From the NCBI RefSeq assembly GCF_001426525.1, contig NZ_LMEW01000006.1:62001-126000 (forward strand): a stretch of 64,000 bases of DNA, in the 5' to 3' direction. The stretch is from Massilia sp. Root133. Its GTDB lineage: Bacteria > Pseudomonadota > Gammaproteobacteria > Burkholderiales > Burkholderiaceae_D. This document shows, piece by piece, positions 8,421 through 16,563 of this stretch. A model generated the notes under the pieces. The model was not told the origin of the DNA and made no database searches. It saw only the letters and a list, made by a program, of their open reading frames with translations. Position numbers and translations under genes: made by a program. Numbering within the stretch: position 1 is the first letter of the stretch; every line of letters starts with the position of its first letter.

Positions 8421-9407
8421 ATGAGGCAGCCTGAGATGAACGTCACGCGACTGGGTTTAGGCTGCGCGCAACTCGGCGGGCTGTTCGACCCGATGGCGGA
8501 AGCGGACGCGTACGCGCTCGTCGACGCCGCCTGGGACCTGGGCATCCGCTATTTCGACACGGCGCCGTACTACGGTTTTACCCTGTCCGAACACCGCCTG
8601 GGCGCGGCGCTGCGATCGCGGCCGCGCGGCGAGTACGTGATCAGCACCAAGGTCGGGCGCCTGATGTGGCCCGATCCGGGCGTGCAGCCGGGCGAATGCG
8701 GGTGGGCGGCGCCGCTGCCGTTCCGGCCGCACTACGACTACACGCACGACGGCATCATGCGCTCGCACGATGACAGCCTGCAGCGCCTCGGCCTGGACCG
8801 CGTCGACATATTGTACGTGCACGACATCGGCCGCGTCACCCACGGCGAACGCCATGCGCACTACTGGAAGCAGCTGACCGAGGGCGGGGGCTTCCGCGCG
8901 CTGGCGCAGTTGCGCGACGAGGGCGCGATCAAGGGCTTCGGCCTCGGCGTCAACGAGTGGGAAGTGATCGCCGACGCCATGGACGTGTGCGCGCTCGACT
9001 GCGTGCTGCTGGCCGGGCGCTACACCCTGCTGGAACAGGCGTCGCTCGCGCCGCTGATGGACCGCTGCGCGCGGGAGGGGACGCGCGTCGTGATCGGCGG
9101 GCCGTTCAACTCCGGCATCCTGGCGGGCACGAACAAATTCAACTACGAGGACGCCCCGGCGGCCGTCGTGGAGCGGGTGCGCGCCATCGCCGCCGTCTGC
9201 CGCGACTTCGACGTGCCGCTGCCGTCCGCCGCGCTGCAATTCCCGATGGCCCATCCGGCCGTCGTGTCATGCATCCCCGGCGCCCAGAACATCGACCAGC
9301 TGCGCCGCAACGCGCACTGGTTTTCCCAGCCGCTGCCGGCCGGCCTGTGGACCGCGCTGAAGGATGCCGGCCTGCTGGACCCGGCCGCGCCCGTCCCGGC
9401 GGCTTGA
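8421..9407 (+). CDS. Aldo/keto reductase, probable L-fucose 1-dehydrogenase
   Basis: This 328-residue TIM-barrel aldo/keto reductase shows the catalytic tetrad context: FDTAPYYG (Asp and Tyr), ISTKVGRLMW (Lys) and LYVHDIGR (His). The family includes D-threo-aldose 1-dehydrogenase and L-fucose/L-galactose dehydrogenases, which oxidise the anomeric carbon with NAD(P). In this cluster it most likely converts L-fucose to L-fucono-1,5-lactone. The gene starts one base after the dehydratase stop. A start at 8436 (MNVTRLG) is also possible. Confidence 0.85.
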   Translation: MRQPEMNVTRLGLGCAQLGGLFDPMAEADAYALVDAAWDLGIRYFDTAPYYGFTLSEHRLGAALRSRPRGEYVISTKVGRLMWPDPGVQPGECGWAAPLPFRPHYDYTHDGIMRSHDDSLQRLGLDRVDILYVHDIGRVTHGERHAHYWKQLTEGGGFRALAQLRDEGAIKGFGLGVNEWEVIADAMDVCALDCVLLAGRYTLLEQASLAPLMDRCAREGTRVVIGGPFNSGILAGTNKFNYEDAPAAVVERVRAIAAVCRDFDVPLPSAALQFPMAHPAVVSCIPGAQNIDQLRRNAHWFSQPLPAGLWTALKDAGLLDPAAPVPAA

Positions 9408-9438
9408 TCTTTCAATATCACCGTAACAAAGGAATACC

Positions 9439-10305
9439 ATGAAACTGCTGCGATTCGGCCCGAAGGGCGCCGAGAAACCTGGCCTGATGGACGCCGACGG
9501 CGTGATCCGCGACCTGTCCGGCGTGCTGCCCGACCTGACCTCGGCCCAGCTGGCCGCCGGCGCGATCGCCCGCCTGTCCGACGTCGATCCGAGCCGCCTG
9601 CCCGTCGTGGAACAGCCGGTCCGCTACGCGCCCGTCGTCGCCGACATCGGCAAGCTGATTTGCGTGGGCCTGAACTATTCGGACCACGCGGCCGAATCGG
9701 GCATGGCCGTGCCGGCGGAACCCGTGCTGTTCACGAAGGCGACCAGTTCGATCATCGGCTGCAACGACCCCGTCGTGCTGCCGCGCGGTTCCGTCAAGAG
9801 CGACTGGGAAGTGGAGCTCGGTGTCGTCATCGGCAAGCGCGCGCGCTATGTCGACGAAGCGAACGCCCTCGACTACGTGGCCGGCTACTGCGTCGTGAAC
9901 GACCTGTCCGAACGCGAATACCAGCTGGAGCGGGGCGGCCAGTGGGACAAGGGCAAGGGCTGCGACACGTTCGGCCCCGTCGGCCCATGGCTCGTGACGA
10001 CCGACGAAGTGCCCGATCCGCAGAACCTGGACATGTGGCTGGAAGTGAACGGCAAGCGCTACCAGACGGGCAATACCCGCACGATGGTGTTCACGGTCGC
10101 GCACCTGGTGAGCTACATCAGCCGTTTCATGACGCTGCAGCCGGGCGACGTGATCAGCACCGGCACCCCGCCGGGCGTGGGCCTCGGCCAGAAGCCGGAT
10201 CCGGTCTACCTGGAACCGGGCGACCGCATGAAGCTCGGCATCGAAGGCCTGGGCGAGCAGGAGCAGACCGTCCACGCGTGGAACGAGGCGCTGATCGACG
10301 GCTGA
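9439..10305 (+). CDS. FAH-family hydrolase, probable L-2,4-diketo-3-deoxyfuconate hydrolase
   Basis: This 288-residue protein has the fumarylacetoacetate hydrolase (YcgM/ureidoglycolate-lyase-like) fold. The signature runs LICVGLNYSDHAAE, then DWEVELGVVIGKRAR, whose two Glu residues are metal ligands, then CVVNDLSERE with the Asp ligand, and STGTPPGVG near the end. AAAGGA precedes the ATG. In the oxidative fucose route this family cleaves L-2,4-diketo-3-deoxyfuconate to pyruvate and L-lactate. The L-lactate dehydrogenase gene in the same operon supports that assignment. Confidence 0.85.
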   Translation: MKLLRFGPKGAEKPGLMDADGVIRDLSGVLPDLTSAQLAAGAIARLSDVDPSRLPVVEQPVRYAPVVADIGKLICVGLNYSDHAAESGMAVPAEPVLFTKATSSIIGCNDPVVLPRGSVKSDWEVELGVVIGKRARYVDEANALDYVAGYCVVNDLSEREYQLERGGQWDKGKGCDTFGPVGPWLVTTDEVPDPQNLDMWLEVNGKRYQTGNTRTMVFTVAHLVSYISRFMTLQPGDVISTGTPPGVGLGQKPDPVYLEPGDRMKLGIEGLGEQEQTVHAWNEALIDG

Positions 10306-10367
10306 TCGTTTGTGAATACAAGGCGCACCAAGCGCCAATGCGGAGACTAAGCGGAGACATTGCAGAC

Positions 10368-11666
10368 ATGACGGACCCCTCGACGCGGCAGTACCGGTTT
10401 TCCCTCGTGATGATCACCACACTGTTTTTCATGTGGGGGTTCGTCCATAATCTCGACCCGATCCTGATCCCGCACCTGCGGCGGTCGTTCAGCCTGACCG
10501 TGCTGGAGTCGGCGCTGGTGGATTCGGCCGTGTTCATCGCCTATTTCGTGATGGCGCTGCCGGCGGGCCTCCTGATCCGCCGCGCGGGCTACAAGGCGGC
10601 GATCATCTGCGGCCTGCTGCTGTTCGCCACGGGTTCGCTGATGTTCATCCCGGCCGCGAACACGCAGCAATACATCGTGTTCCTGGCCGCGCTGTTCACC
10701 ATCGCGTGCGGCCTGACGATCCTGGAGACGGCCGCCAATCCGTACGTGACCCTGCTGGGCCGGCCGGACCGCGCGGCCCAGCGCATCAACCTCGCGCAGT
10801 CGTTCAACGGCCTCGCCGCCACGCTGGCGCCGATCATCGGCGCGCGCCTGATCCTCGTGCATGGCGCCGACGACGCGCAGCTCGCCGCGATGCCGGAAGC
10901 GGCGCGCCAGGCGGCACTGGCGGCGGAAGCGGCTAGCGTGAAGGGGCCGTACATGATGCTGGGGCTCGTCATCCTCGCCATCGCCGTCGTGTTCTGGTTC
11001 CTGAAGCTGCCGGAAGTCGGCGGCCGGTCGGACAATGCGCCGGCCAAGAGCTCGCTCGGCGAGGCGCTGGCCGTGCCGTCGATCCGCCGCGGCGCGATCG
11101 CCCAGTTCTTCTACGTGGGCGCGCAGGTGTGCGTGTTCAGCTTCTTCATCCTGTACGCCACGCGGTCGGCGGGCGTGTCGCCCGTGACGGCGGCGGACTA
11201 CCTCGGGTGGGGCTGCGGCATGGCGTTCATGGTCGGCCGCTTCGTCGGCACGGGCCTGATGCGCGTCGTGGCGCCGGCGCGGCTGCTGTGGATGTACGCG
11301 CTGGCGTGCACGGTGCTCGCGGCGGTGGCGATGGTCGCGACCGGCGTCGCCAGCCTCGCGGCCGTGATCGGCATCGCGTTCTTCATGTCGATCATGTTCC
11401 CCACCATTTTCTCGCTGGGCCTGCAGGGCGCCGGCCACCACGCCGACATGGGCAGCGGCCTGATCATCATGGCCATCGTGGGCGGCGCGCTGCTGCCGCT
11501 GCTGTTCGGCTTCGTCAGCGACGTGACGCACAACGTGCAGTACGGCTATGCGGTGCCGCTGCTGTGCTTCGTCGTCATCGCCTGGTTCGCGCGATCCTCG
11601 CTGCGGCAGGCCAGCCGCGAAGCCCGCGTCACGCCATCTTCCATGGGAGTCACGAAACGTGTTTGA
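10368..11666 (+). CDS. fucP: FucP-type MFS sugar:H+ symporter (probable L-fucose permease)
   Basis: This 432-residue, 12-helix transporter belongs to the FucP family: TTLFFMWGFVHNLDPILIPH in helix 1, ETAANPYVTLLG in helix 4-5, and LAQSFNGLAATLAPIIGA. These FHS-family motifs are shared by E. coli FucP and GluP. The start at 10368 (MTDPSTRQYRF) has GGAGA upstream; an ATG 30 bases earlier is in frame. The 3' end overlaps the next gene by 8 bases. It should bring L-fucose into the cytoplasm for the enzymes around it. Confidence 0.88.
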   Translation: MTDPSTRQYRFSLVMITTLFFMWGFVHNLDPILIPHLRRSFSLTVLESALVDSAVFIAYFVMALPAGLLIRRAGYKAAIICGLLLFATGSLMFIPAANTQQYIVFLAALFTIACGLTILETAANPYVTLLGRPDRAAQRINLAQSFNGLAATLAPIIGARLILVHGADDAQLAAMPEAARQAALAAEAASVKGPYMMLGLVILAIAVVFWFLKLPEVGGRSDNAPAKSSLGEALAVPSIRRGAIAQFFYVGAQVCVFSFFILYATRSAGVSPVTAADYLGWGCGMAFMVGRFVGTGLMRVVAPARLLWMYALACTVLAAVAMVATGVASLAAVIGIAFFMSIMFPTIFSLGLQGAGHHADMGSGLIIMAIVGGALLPLLFGFVSDVTHNVQYGYAVPLLCFVVIAWFARSSLRQASREARVTPSSMGVTKRV

Positions 11667-12423
11667 ATTGAACGACAAGAGGGCCGTCATCACGGGCGGC
11701 GGCAGCGGCATCGGCAAGGCGATCGCCCATCTGTTCGCGCGCCAGGGGGCGCATGTCCACGTGGTCGACCTGAGCGACGCCGCCTGCCTGCAGGTGGTGC
11801 GCGAAATCCGCGAGGAGGCCGGCCGCGTCACCTCGCACGCCTGCGACGTGTCGCGCCAGGCCGACGTGGAAGCACTGATGGCCGCGATCGGCCCGTTCGA
11901 CATCCTCGTCAACAACGCCGGCATCGCCCACATCGGCAAGGCCGACACGACGAGTGAAGAAGACTTCGACCGTGTCATGAGCGTGAACGTGAAGGGCGTC
12001 TACAACTGCCTGCACGCCGCAATCCCGCAACTGCGCGCGAACGGCGGCGGCGTCATCGTCAATATGGCGTCGGTGGCGGGCTCGGTCGGCATCAAGGAGC
12101 GCTTCGCGTATTCCACGGCGAAGGGCGCCGTGATGGCGATGACCCTGTCGGTCGCGAAAGACTACCTGCAGGATGGCATCCGCTGCAATTCGATCTCGCC
12201 GGGCCGCGTGCACACGCCGTTCGTGGACGGCTTTTTGGCGCGGAATTATCCGGGCCGGGAAGCGGAGATGTTCGAGCAGCTGTCGAAGACGCAACCCATC
12301 GGCCGCATGGGCAGGCCGGACGAAGTGGCCGCGCTCGCGCTATACTTGTGCAGCAACGAAGCTGCCTTCATCACGGGAACCGATTATCCGATCGACGGCG
12401 GCTTCATCACCCTGAACACGTAA
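11659..12423 (+). CDS. SDR oxidoreductase, probable 2-keto-3-deoxy-L-fuconate 4-dehydrogenase
   Basis: This 254-residue classical short-chain dehydrogenase has TGGGSGIGKA (NAD site), NNAGIAH, the Ser in VNMASVAGS and YSTAKGAVMAM (Tyr/Lys), ending in TDYPIDGGFITLNT. It begins at a GTG that overlaps the fucP stop, preceded by GGGAG at a 9-base spacing; no closer ATG fits. Position between transporter and lactate dehydrogenase supports oxidation of 2-keto-3-deoxy-L-fuconate to the 2,4-diketo acid that the FAH hydrolase cleaves. Confidence 0.85.
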   Translation: MFELNDKRAVITGGGSGIGKAIAHLFARQGAHVHVVDLSDAACLQVVREIREEAGRVTSHACDVSRQADVEALMAAIGPFDILVNNAGIAHIGKADTTSEEDFDRVMSVNVKGVYNCLHAAIPQLRANGGGVIVNMASVAGSVGIKERFAYSTAKGAVMAMTLSVAKDYLQDGIRCNSISPGRVHTPFVDGFLARNYPGREAEMFEQLSKTQPIGRMGRPDEVAALALYLCSNEAAFITGTDYPIDGGFITLNT

Positions 12424-12432
12424 AGCCGTCCG

Positions 12433-13563
12433 ATGATCATTTCCTCCGCCACCGACTATCGCGAGGCGGCGCGCCGCCGCTTGCCGCCGTTCCTGTTCCA
12501 TTACCTCGACGGCGGCTCCGGCACCGAGTCGACGTTGCGTCACAACGTGGACGATCTGCAGGCCGTGAGCCTGCGCCAGCGCGTGCTGAAGGGATCGGAA
12601 ACGCTGGACCTGTCGACCGAGTGGTTCGGCGTGAAGCGCGGCCTGCCGCTGGCCCTGGCCCCGATCGGGCTCGCCGGCATGTATGCGCGCCGCGGCGAGG
12701 TGCAGGCGGCCCGCGTGGCGGCGGAACGCAATATCCCGTTCATCCAGTCCACCGTCTCGGTGTGCCCGCTGGCCGAGGTGGCGGCGCAATCGTCGCAGCC
12801 GCTGTGGTGCCAGCTGTACGTCCTGAAGGACCGCGGCTTCATGCGCGACTACCTGCGCCGCGCGCGCGAGCTGAACATCGACACGCTCGTGTTCACCGTC
12901 GACATGCCGGTGCCGGGCGCGCGCTACCGCGACGCGCATTCCGGCATGAGCGGCCGCCACGGCCCGTTGCGCCGCGTGCTGCAGGCGATGCTGCATCCGC
13001 GCTGGGCGTTCGACGTCGGGCTGTTCGGCCGGCCGCACGACCTGGGCAACATCTCCGCGTATCGCGGCCACGCGACGGGCCTCGCGGACTATATCGGCTG
13101 GCTGGCCGCCAACTTCGATCCGGGCATCAGCTGGAGCGACCTGCAGTGGATCCGCGACGAATGGCAGGGCCCCATGGTCATCAAGGGCATCCTCGACGCC
13201 GGCGATGCGCGCGACGCGAAGGCGTTCGGCGCGGACGGGATCGTCGTCTCGAACCACGGCGGGCGCCAGCTGGACGGTGCGCTGTCCACGGCGAAGGCGC
13301 TGCCGTCCATCGCGGCGGCAGTGAAGGGCGACCTGACGATCTTCGCCGACTCCGGCGTGCGCACGGGCCTGGACGTCGTCCGCCTGCTGGCGCTGGGCGC
13401 GGACGGCGTCCTGATCGGACGCGCCTTCATCTACGCGCTCGCGACGGGCGGCGCGGCCGGCGTGCGCAACCTGCTCGCCATCCTCGAAAAAGACATCCGG
13501 ACCAGCATGGTCCTGACGGGCGTGCAATCCGTGCGCGACATCGGGCCGGACTGCCTGGCCTGA
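12433..13563 (+). CDS. lldD: FMN-dependent alpha-hydroxy-acid dehydrogenase (L-lactate dehydrogenase)
   Basis: This 376-residue protein follows the LldD/glycolate oxidase family over its length: [11 protein letters not shown] near the start, [14 protein letters not shown] (FMN-binding strand), [25 protein letters not shown] and the active-site [10 protein letters not shown] with the proton-abstracting His, then [10 protein letters not shown]. It oxidises L-lactate to pyruvate with electrons passed to the respiratory chain. It starts 9 bases after the SDR gene. In the fucose pathway it would convert the L-lactate made by the hydrolase step. Confidence 0.88.
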   Translation: MIISSATDYREAARRRLPPFLFHYLDGGSGTESTLRHNVDDLQAVSLRQRVLKGSETLDLSTEWFGVKRGLPLALAPIGLAGMYARRGEVQAARVAAERNIPFIQSTVSVCPLAEVAAQSSQPLWCQLYVLKDRGFMRDYLRRARELNIDTLVFTVDMPVPGARYRDAHSGMSGRHGPLRRVLQAMLHPRWAFDVGLFGRPHDLGNISAYRGHATGLADYIGWLAANFDPGISWSDLQWIRDEWQGPMVIKGILDAGDARDAKAFGADGIVVSNHGGRQLDGALSTAKALPSIAAAVKGDLTIFADSGVRTGLDVVRLLALGADGVLIGRAFIYALATGGAAGVRNLLAILEKDIRTSMVLTGVQSVRDIGPDCLA

Positions 13564-13571
13564 CCTTCTGC

Positions 13572-13591
13572 GCCGGCGCGGCCGCGCCGGC
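13572..13591 (+). terminator. Perfect 20-bp GC palindrome after lldD
   Basis: GCCGGCGCGGCCGCGCCGGC reads the same on both strands and begins 8 bases after the lldD stop. It can form a strong hairpin, but no U-run follows, so it may be a pause, an mRNA-stabilising end or a partial terminator before the separately promoted alcohol dehydrogenase gene. Confidence 0.4.
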
Positions 13592-13643
13592 TATTCAATT
13601 TCATACGCGCGAATGGTGGTTTTCGATTGCTTTACGACTATAA

Positions 13644-13667
13644 ATGTTTTAAATTTATAGAATACAA
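13644..13667 (+). promoter_or_regulatory. 24-bp AT-rich element, copy 2
   Basis: This is the second copy of the element at 6800-6823, same orientation, one G-to-A difference. It ends 16 bases before the alcohol dehydrogenase start. It sits in a 120-base gap that is strikingly AT-rich against the surroundings, so a second regulated promoter is likely here. Confidence 0.65.
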
Positions 13668-13683
13668 AACGAAAGGCAACGAC

Positions 13684-14703
13684 ATGAGTCAGATGAAGTG
13701 CGTAGTATGCGAATCCCCCGGCGACCTGCAGCTGGGTTTCAAGCCGGTGCCGGAGGCCGGTCCGGGTGAGGTGCTGCTGCGCGTACGCCGCATCGGCGTG
13801 TGCGGCACGGACATGCACATCTTCCGCGGCACGCAGCCGTTCCTCGCGTATCCGCGCGTGATGGGACATGAACTGTCCGGCGAAGTGGCCACGGCGCCCG
13901 GAGACTCCGGCCTTGCGCCGGGCGACGAGGTGCTCGTGATGCCGTACCTGTCGTGCGGCGACTGCGTCGCCTGCCGCAAGGGCAAGACGAACTGCTGCAC
14001 GCGGATCCAGGTGCTGGGCGTGCACCGCGACGGCGGGTTGGCCGAATATCTTGCCGTGCCGGCGCAGTTCGTCCTCAAGACGGACGGCATTTCGCTCGAC
14101 GATGCCGCGATGGTGGAATTCCTTGCCATCGGCTTGCACGCGGTACGCCGTGGCGCCGTCGCGGCGGGCCAGCGCGTGCTCGTCGTCGGGGCGGGGCCGA
14201 TCGGCGTGGCCGTCGCGCTGTTCGCGGCGCTGAACGGCGCGCAGGTGACGGTGCTGGACGCGCGCGACGACCGCCTCGGCTTCTGCCGCGACGTATTGAA
14301 GGTCGCGCACACGGTGACGGCGGGCGAGGGCGACGTCGAGGCGCTGCGCGCCATCACGGGCGGCGACTTCTTCGACGCCGTGTTCGACGCCACCGGCAAC
14401 ATCAAGGCGATGGAGCGGGGCCTGGACTTCGTCGCGCACGGCGGCACGTACGTGCTCGTGTCGATCGTGCCGGAACGGATCTCGTTCGCCGATCCGGAAT
14501 TCCACAAGCGCGAGACGACCCTGCTCGGCAGCCGCAACGCGACCGTGGACGATTTCCGCGAGGTGCTCGCGGCGATGAAGGCGGGCCTGGTGCCGACGCG
14601 CGCGATGAACACGCACCGCGCCACGCTGGACGAGTTCATCGACACGCTGCCGCGCTGGATGGATCCGGCCAGCGGCGTGATCAAGGCCATCGTCGAGGTT
14701 TGA
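13684..14703 (+). CDS. Zinc-dependent alcohol dehydrogenase (MDR family), sugar or polyol type
   Basis: This 339-residue medium-chain dehydrogenase has catalytic-zinc motifs IGVCGTDMHIFRG and MGHELSGEV, four Cys for structural zinc in CGDCVACRKGKTNCC, and a Rossmann site VVGAGPIGVAVALFAA. It resembles L-gulonate/galactonate-type or L-fucose/L-galactose dehydrogenases. The start at 13684 has GAAAGG upstream; the open frame runs 57 bases further but lacks a ribosome site there. It has its own copy of the 24-bp element. Its exact reaction is unsure: it may be an alternative fucose dehydrogenase, or process a related sugar such as L-galactose or D-arabinose. Confidence 0.82.
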   Translation: MSQMKCVVCESPGDLQLGFKPVPEAGPGEVLLRVRRIGVCGTDMHIFRGTQPFLAYPRVMGHELSGEVATAPGDSGLAPGDEVLVMPYLSCGDCVACRKGKTNCCTRIQVLGVHRDGGLAEYLAVPAQFVLKTDGISLDDAAMVEFLAIGLHAVRRGAVAAGQRVLVVGAGPIGVAVALFAALNGAQVTVLDARDDRLGFCRDVLKVAHTVTAGEGDVEALRAITGGDFFDAVFDATGNIKAMERGLDFVAHGGTYVLVSIVPERISFADPEFHKRETTLLGSRNATVDDFREVLAAMKAGLVPTRAMNTHRATLDEFIDTLPRWMDPASGVIKAIVEV

Positions 14704-14713
14704 ACGATGTCGC

Positions 14714-14742
14714 TTCCCAGCGCGGCGGCGAGTTCCGGTAGA
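14714..14742 (+). promoter_or_regulatory. Possible promoter of the GntR regulator gene
   Basis: TTCCCA and TAGAAT are separated by 17 bases in the gap before the regulator gene. The -10 is good (5/6) and the -35 moderate (4/6). This would give the regulator and the two genes behind it some independent transcription. Confidence 0.3.
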
Positions 14743-14782
14743 ATGGGGGATTGTCCACCCGGCCTTCTCGACTCCGGACTTC

Positions 14783-15697
14783 ATGGCCCGACCTCCAACC
14801 ATCTTCAAGCGCAGCGCGAACCTGCTGCTGCAATACATCGCCGACCACGTGGGGGTCGGCGAAGCGCTGCCGACCGAGCAGCACATGGCCGAACTGGGCG
14901 AGGGCAGCCGCACGGCGATCCGCAGCGCGCTGGCGCACTTCCACGAGTGCGGCCTGATCAGCGACCTGAAGGAACGCCGGCTGCTGCGCAAGCCCGTCCG
15001 CACGGACTACTTCGACCTGGACGAGCTGCGCACGGGCGCGGACCGCATCCGCGAAGTGCTGATGGAGCGCATCTACCACAGCGACCTGCCGCCCGGCGCC
15101 GAGTTCTCGGAAACGGAACTGGCGCGCGCGGCCGGCACGAGCACGATCAGCGTGCGCGAATTCCTGATCGGCTTCTCGCACTCGGGCCTGATCGAAAAGA
15201 AGCCGCGCGGCGGCTGGCGCCTGTGCGCGTTCGACCGCTCGTTCGCGATGGAGCTGGCGGATGTGCGCCAGATGTTCGAGTTCGCCGCGATCGACCGCTT
15301 CGCCGCGCTGCCGCCGGATTCGCCGGCCTTCGCGGAGCTGCAGCAACTGATCGCGCGGCACGAGCGGCTGGGCTCCGTCATGCCGACGCACCACAAGGAT
15401 TTTCCTGCGCTCGACCGCGATTTCCACGCGTTCCTGATGGGGCAACTGGACAACCGCTTCGCGCAGGGCTTCTTCGATCTCGTGTCGCTCGTGTTCCACT
15501 ACCACTACCAGTGGGACAAGTCGCAGGAAATGGTGCGCAACGAGTACGCGGTGCACGAGCACCTGGACATCCTGCGGGCGCTGGCGCGGCGCGACGTCGC
15601 GGGCGCGCGCGAGGCGATGCGTGTCCACCTGAGTTCCGCACGCAGCACCTTGCTGCAATCGATCCGAGTCAGAGAAATGAAGGCGCACCCGGGCTGA
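14783..15697 (+). CDS. GntR/FadR-family regulator with two tandem winged helices (candidate fucose repressor)
   Basis: This 304-residue protein is longer than usual FadR-type regulators (about 220-250). It reads as two DNA-binding modules followed by one FCD effector domain. Module 1 covers about residues 8-68 (LPTEQHMAELGEGSRTAIRS, then HFHECGLI). Module 2 covers 78-140 (FSETELARAAGTSTISVREF, then FSHSGLIEKK). The FCD domain runs from about 148 with RDFHAFLMGQ, VFHYHYQW and VHEHLDIL, whose His residues could bind metal. The gene lies inside the fucose cluster and is followed by the lactonase gene. It probably binds the 24-bp elements at 6800 and 13644 and responds to a fucose intermediate. 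Confidence 0.87.
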   Translation: MARPPTIFKRSANLLLQYIADHVGVGEALPTEQHMAELGEGSRTAIRSALAHFHECGLISDLKERRLLRKPVRTDYFDLDELRTGADRIREVLMERIYHSDLPPGAEFSETELARAAGTSTISVREFLIGFSHSGLIEKKPRGGWRLCAFDRSFAMELADVRQMFEFAAIDRFAALPPDSPAFAELQQLIARHERLGSVMPTHHKDFPALDRDFHAFLMGQLDNRFAQGFFDLVSLVFHYHYQWDKSQEMVRNEYAVHEHLDILRALARRDVAGAREAMRVHLSSARSTLLQSIRVREMKAHPG

Positions 15698-15699
15698 CG

Positions 15700-15717
15700 C
15701 TCCCGCGGGCGCGGGAG
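15700..15717 (+). other. Stem-loop covering the ribosome binding site of the lactonase gene
   Basis: CTCCCGC and GCGGGAG pair perfectly around a GGGC loop (7 GC-rich pairs). The right arm includes most of the GGGAGG ribosome binding site of the next gene. It could limit lactonase translation unless ribosomes arrive from the regulator gene, whose stop is at 15697. This is inference from base pairing only. Confidence 0.4.
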
Positions 15718-15725
15718 GGAGCATG

Positions 15726-16553
15726 ATGCTTGTCGACGCCCATCAACACTTCTGGCGGCTGGCCGACCGCAACGGCGCTTGGCCGCCGCCGGACCTGGCC
15801 GCCATCTACCGCGATTTCTTCCCGCCCGACCTGGCGCCGACGCTCGCGCGGCACGGCGTCGCGCGGACGGTGCTCGTGCAGTCGATGCCCAACGAGGACG
15901 ATACGCGCTTCATGCTCGGCCTGGCCCATGCTCACCCGTTCATCGGCGGCGTGGTCGGCTGGGTGGACCTGAAGGCGCCCGACGCGCCGGCGCGCATCGC
16001 CGCGCTTGCGGCCGACCCGCTGCTCAAGGGCTTGCGGCCCATGCTGCAGGATCTCGCCGACGACGACTGGATAGCCGATCCCGCGCTGGCGCCCGCCGTC
16101 GACGCCATGCTGCGCCATGGCCTGAGTTTCGACGCGCTGGTCCTGCCGCGCCATCTGCCCGCGCTGCTCGCGTTCGCGCAGCGGCATCCCGACCTGCCCA
16201 TCGTGATCGACCACGGCGCCAAGCCGTTGATCGCCGCGGGCGTGCTGGAGCCGTGGCGCACCGACATCGCACGCCTGGCCGCGCTGCCGCAGGTGAGCTG
16301 CAAGCTGTCCGGGCTCGTCACCGAAGCGGGCGCCGACTGGGACGTCGACCGCCTGCGGCCGTACGTCGACCACCTGCTCGCGTGCTTCGGGCCGCGCCGC
16401 CTGATCTGGGGCAGCGACTGGCCGGTGCTGAACCTGGCCGCCGATTATGCGCGCTGGCTCGCCGCCTGCGCGTCCCTGCTGGAGGGACTGGCCGGTGCCG
16501 ACCGGCTTGCCGTGTTCGGGCTGAATGCCCTGCGTTTCTATCGTATCGATTGA
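15726..16553 (+). CDS. COG3618 amidohydrolase, probable L-fucono-1,5-lactonase
   Basis: This 275-residue metal-dependent TIM-barrel hydrolase starts with the family's metal motif VDAHQHFWRL and carries IVIDHGAKP and RLIWGSDWPVLN, whose His and Asp complete the site. COG3618 includes the L-fucono-1,5-lactonase characterised in Burkholderia multivorans. It would hydrolyse the lactone made by the fucose dehydrogenase to L-fuconate. Two adjacent ATGs exist (15723 and 15726); the second has better spacing from GGGAGG. It follows the GntR gene and is followed within 10 bases by the mutarotase gene. Confidence 0.87.
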   Translation: MLVDAHQHFWRLADRNGAWPPPDLAAIYRDFFPPDLAPTLARHGVARTVLVQSMPNEDDTRFMLGLAHAHPFIGGVVGWVDLKAPDAPARIAALAADPLLKGLRPMLQDLADDDWIADPALAPAVDAMLRHGLSFDALVLPRHLPALLAFAQRHPDLPIVIDHGAKPLIAAGVLEPWRTDIARLAALPQVSCKLSGLVTEAGADWDVDRLRPYVDHLLACFGPRRLIWGSDWPVLNLAADYARWLAACASLLEGLAGADRLAVFGLNALRFYRID

Positions 16554-16563
16554 GGAGCTCTAC

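Noticed and set aside
10314..10321. GAATACAA before fucP as a third copy of the fucose element
   Set aside because: Only one half-site of 8 bases is present, with no matching left arm.
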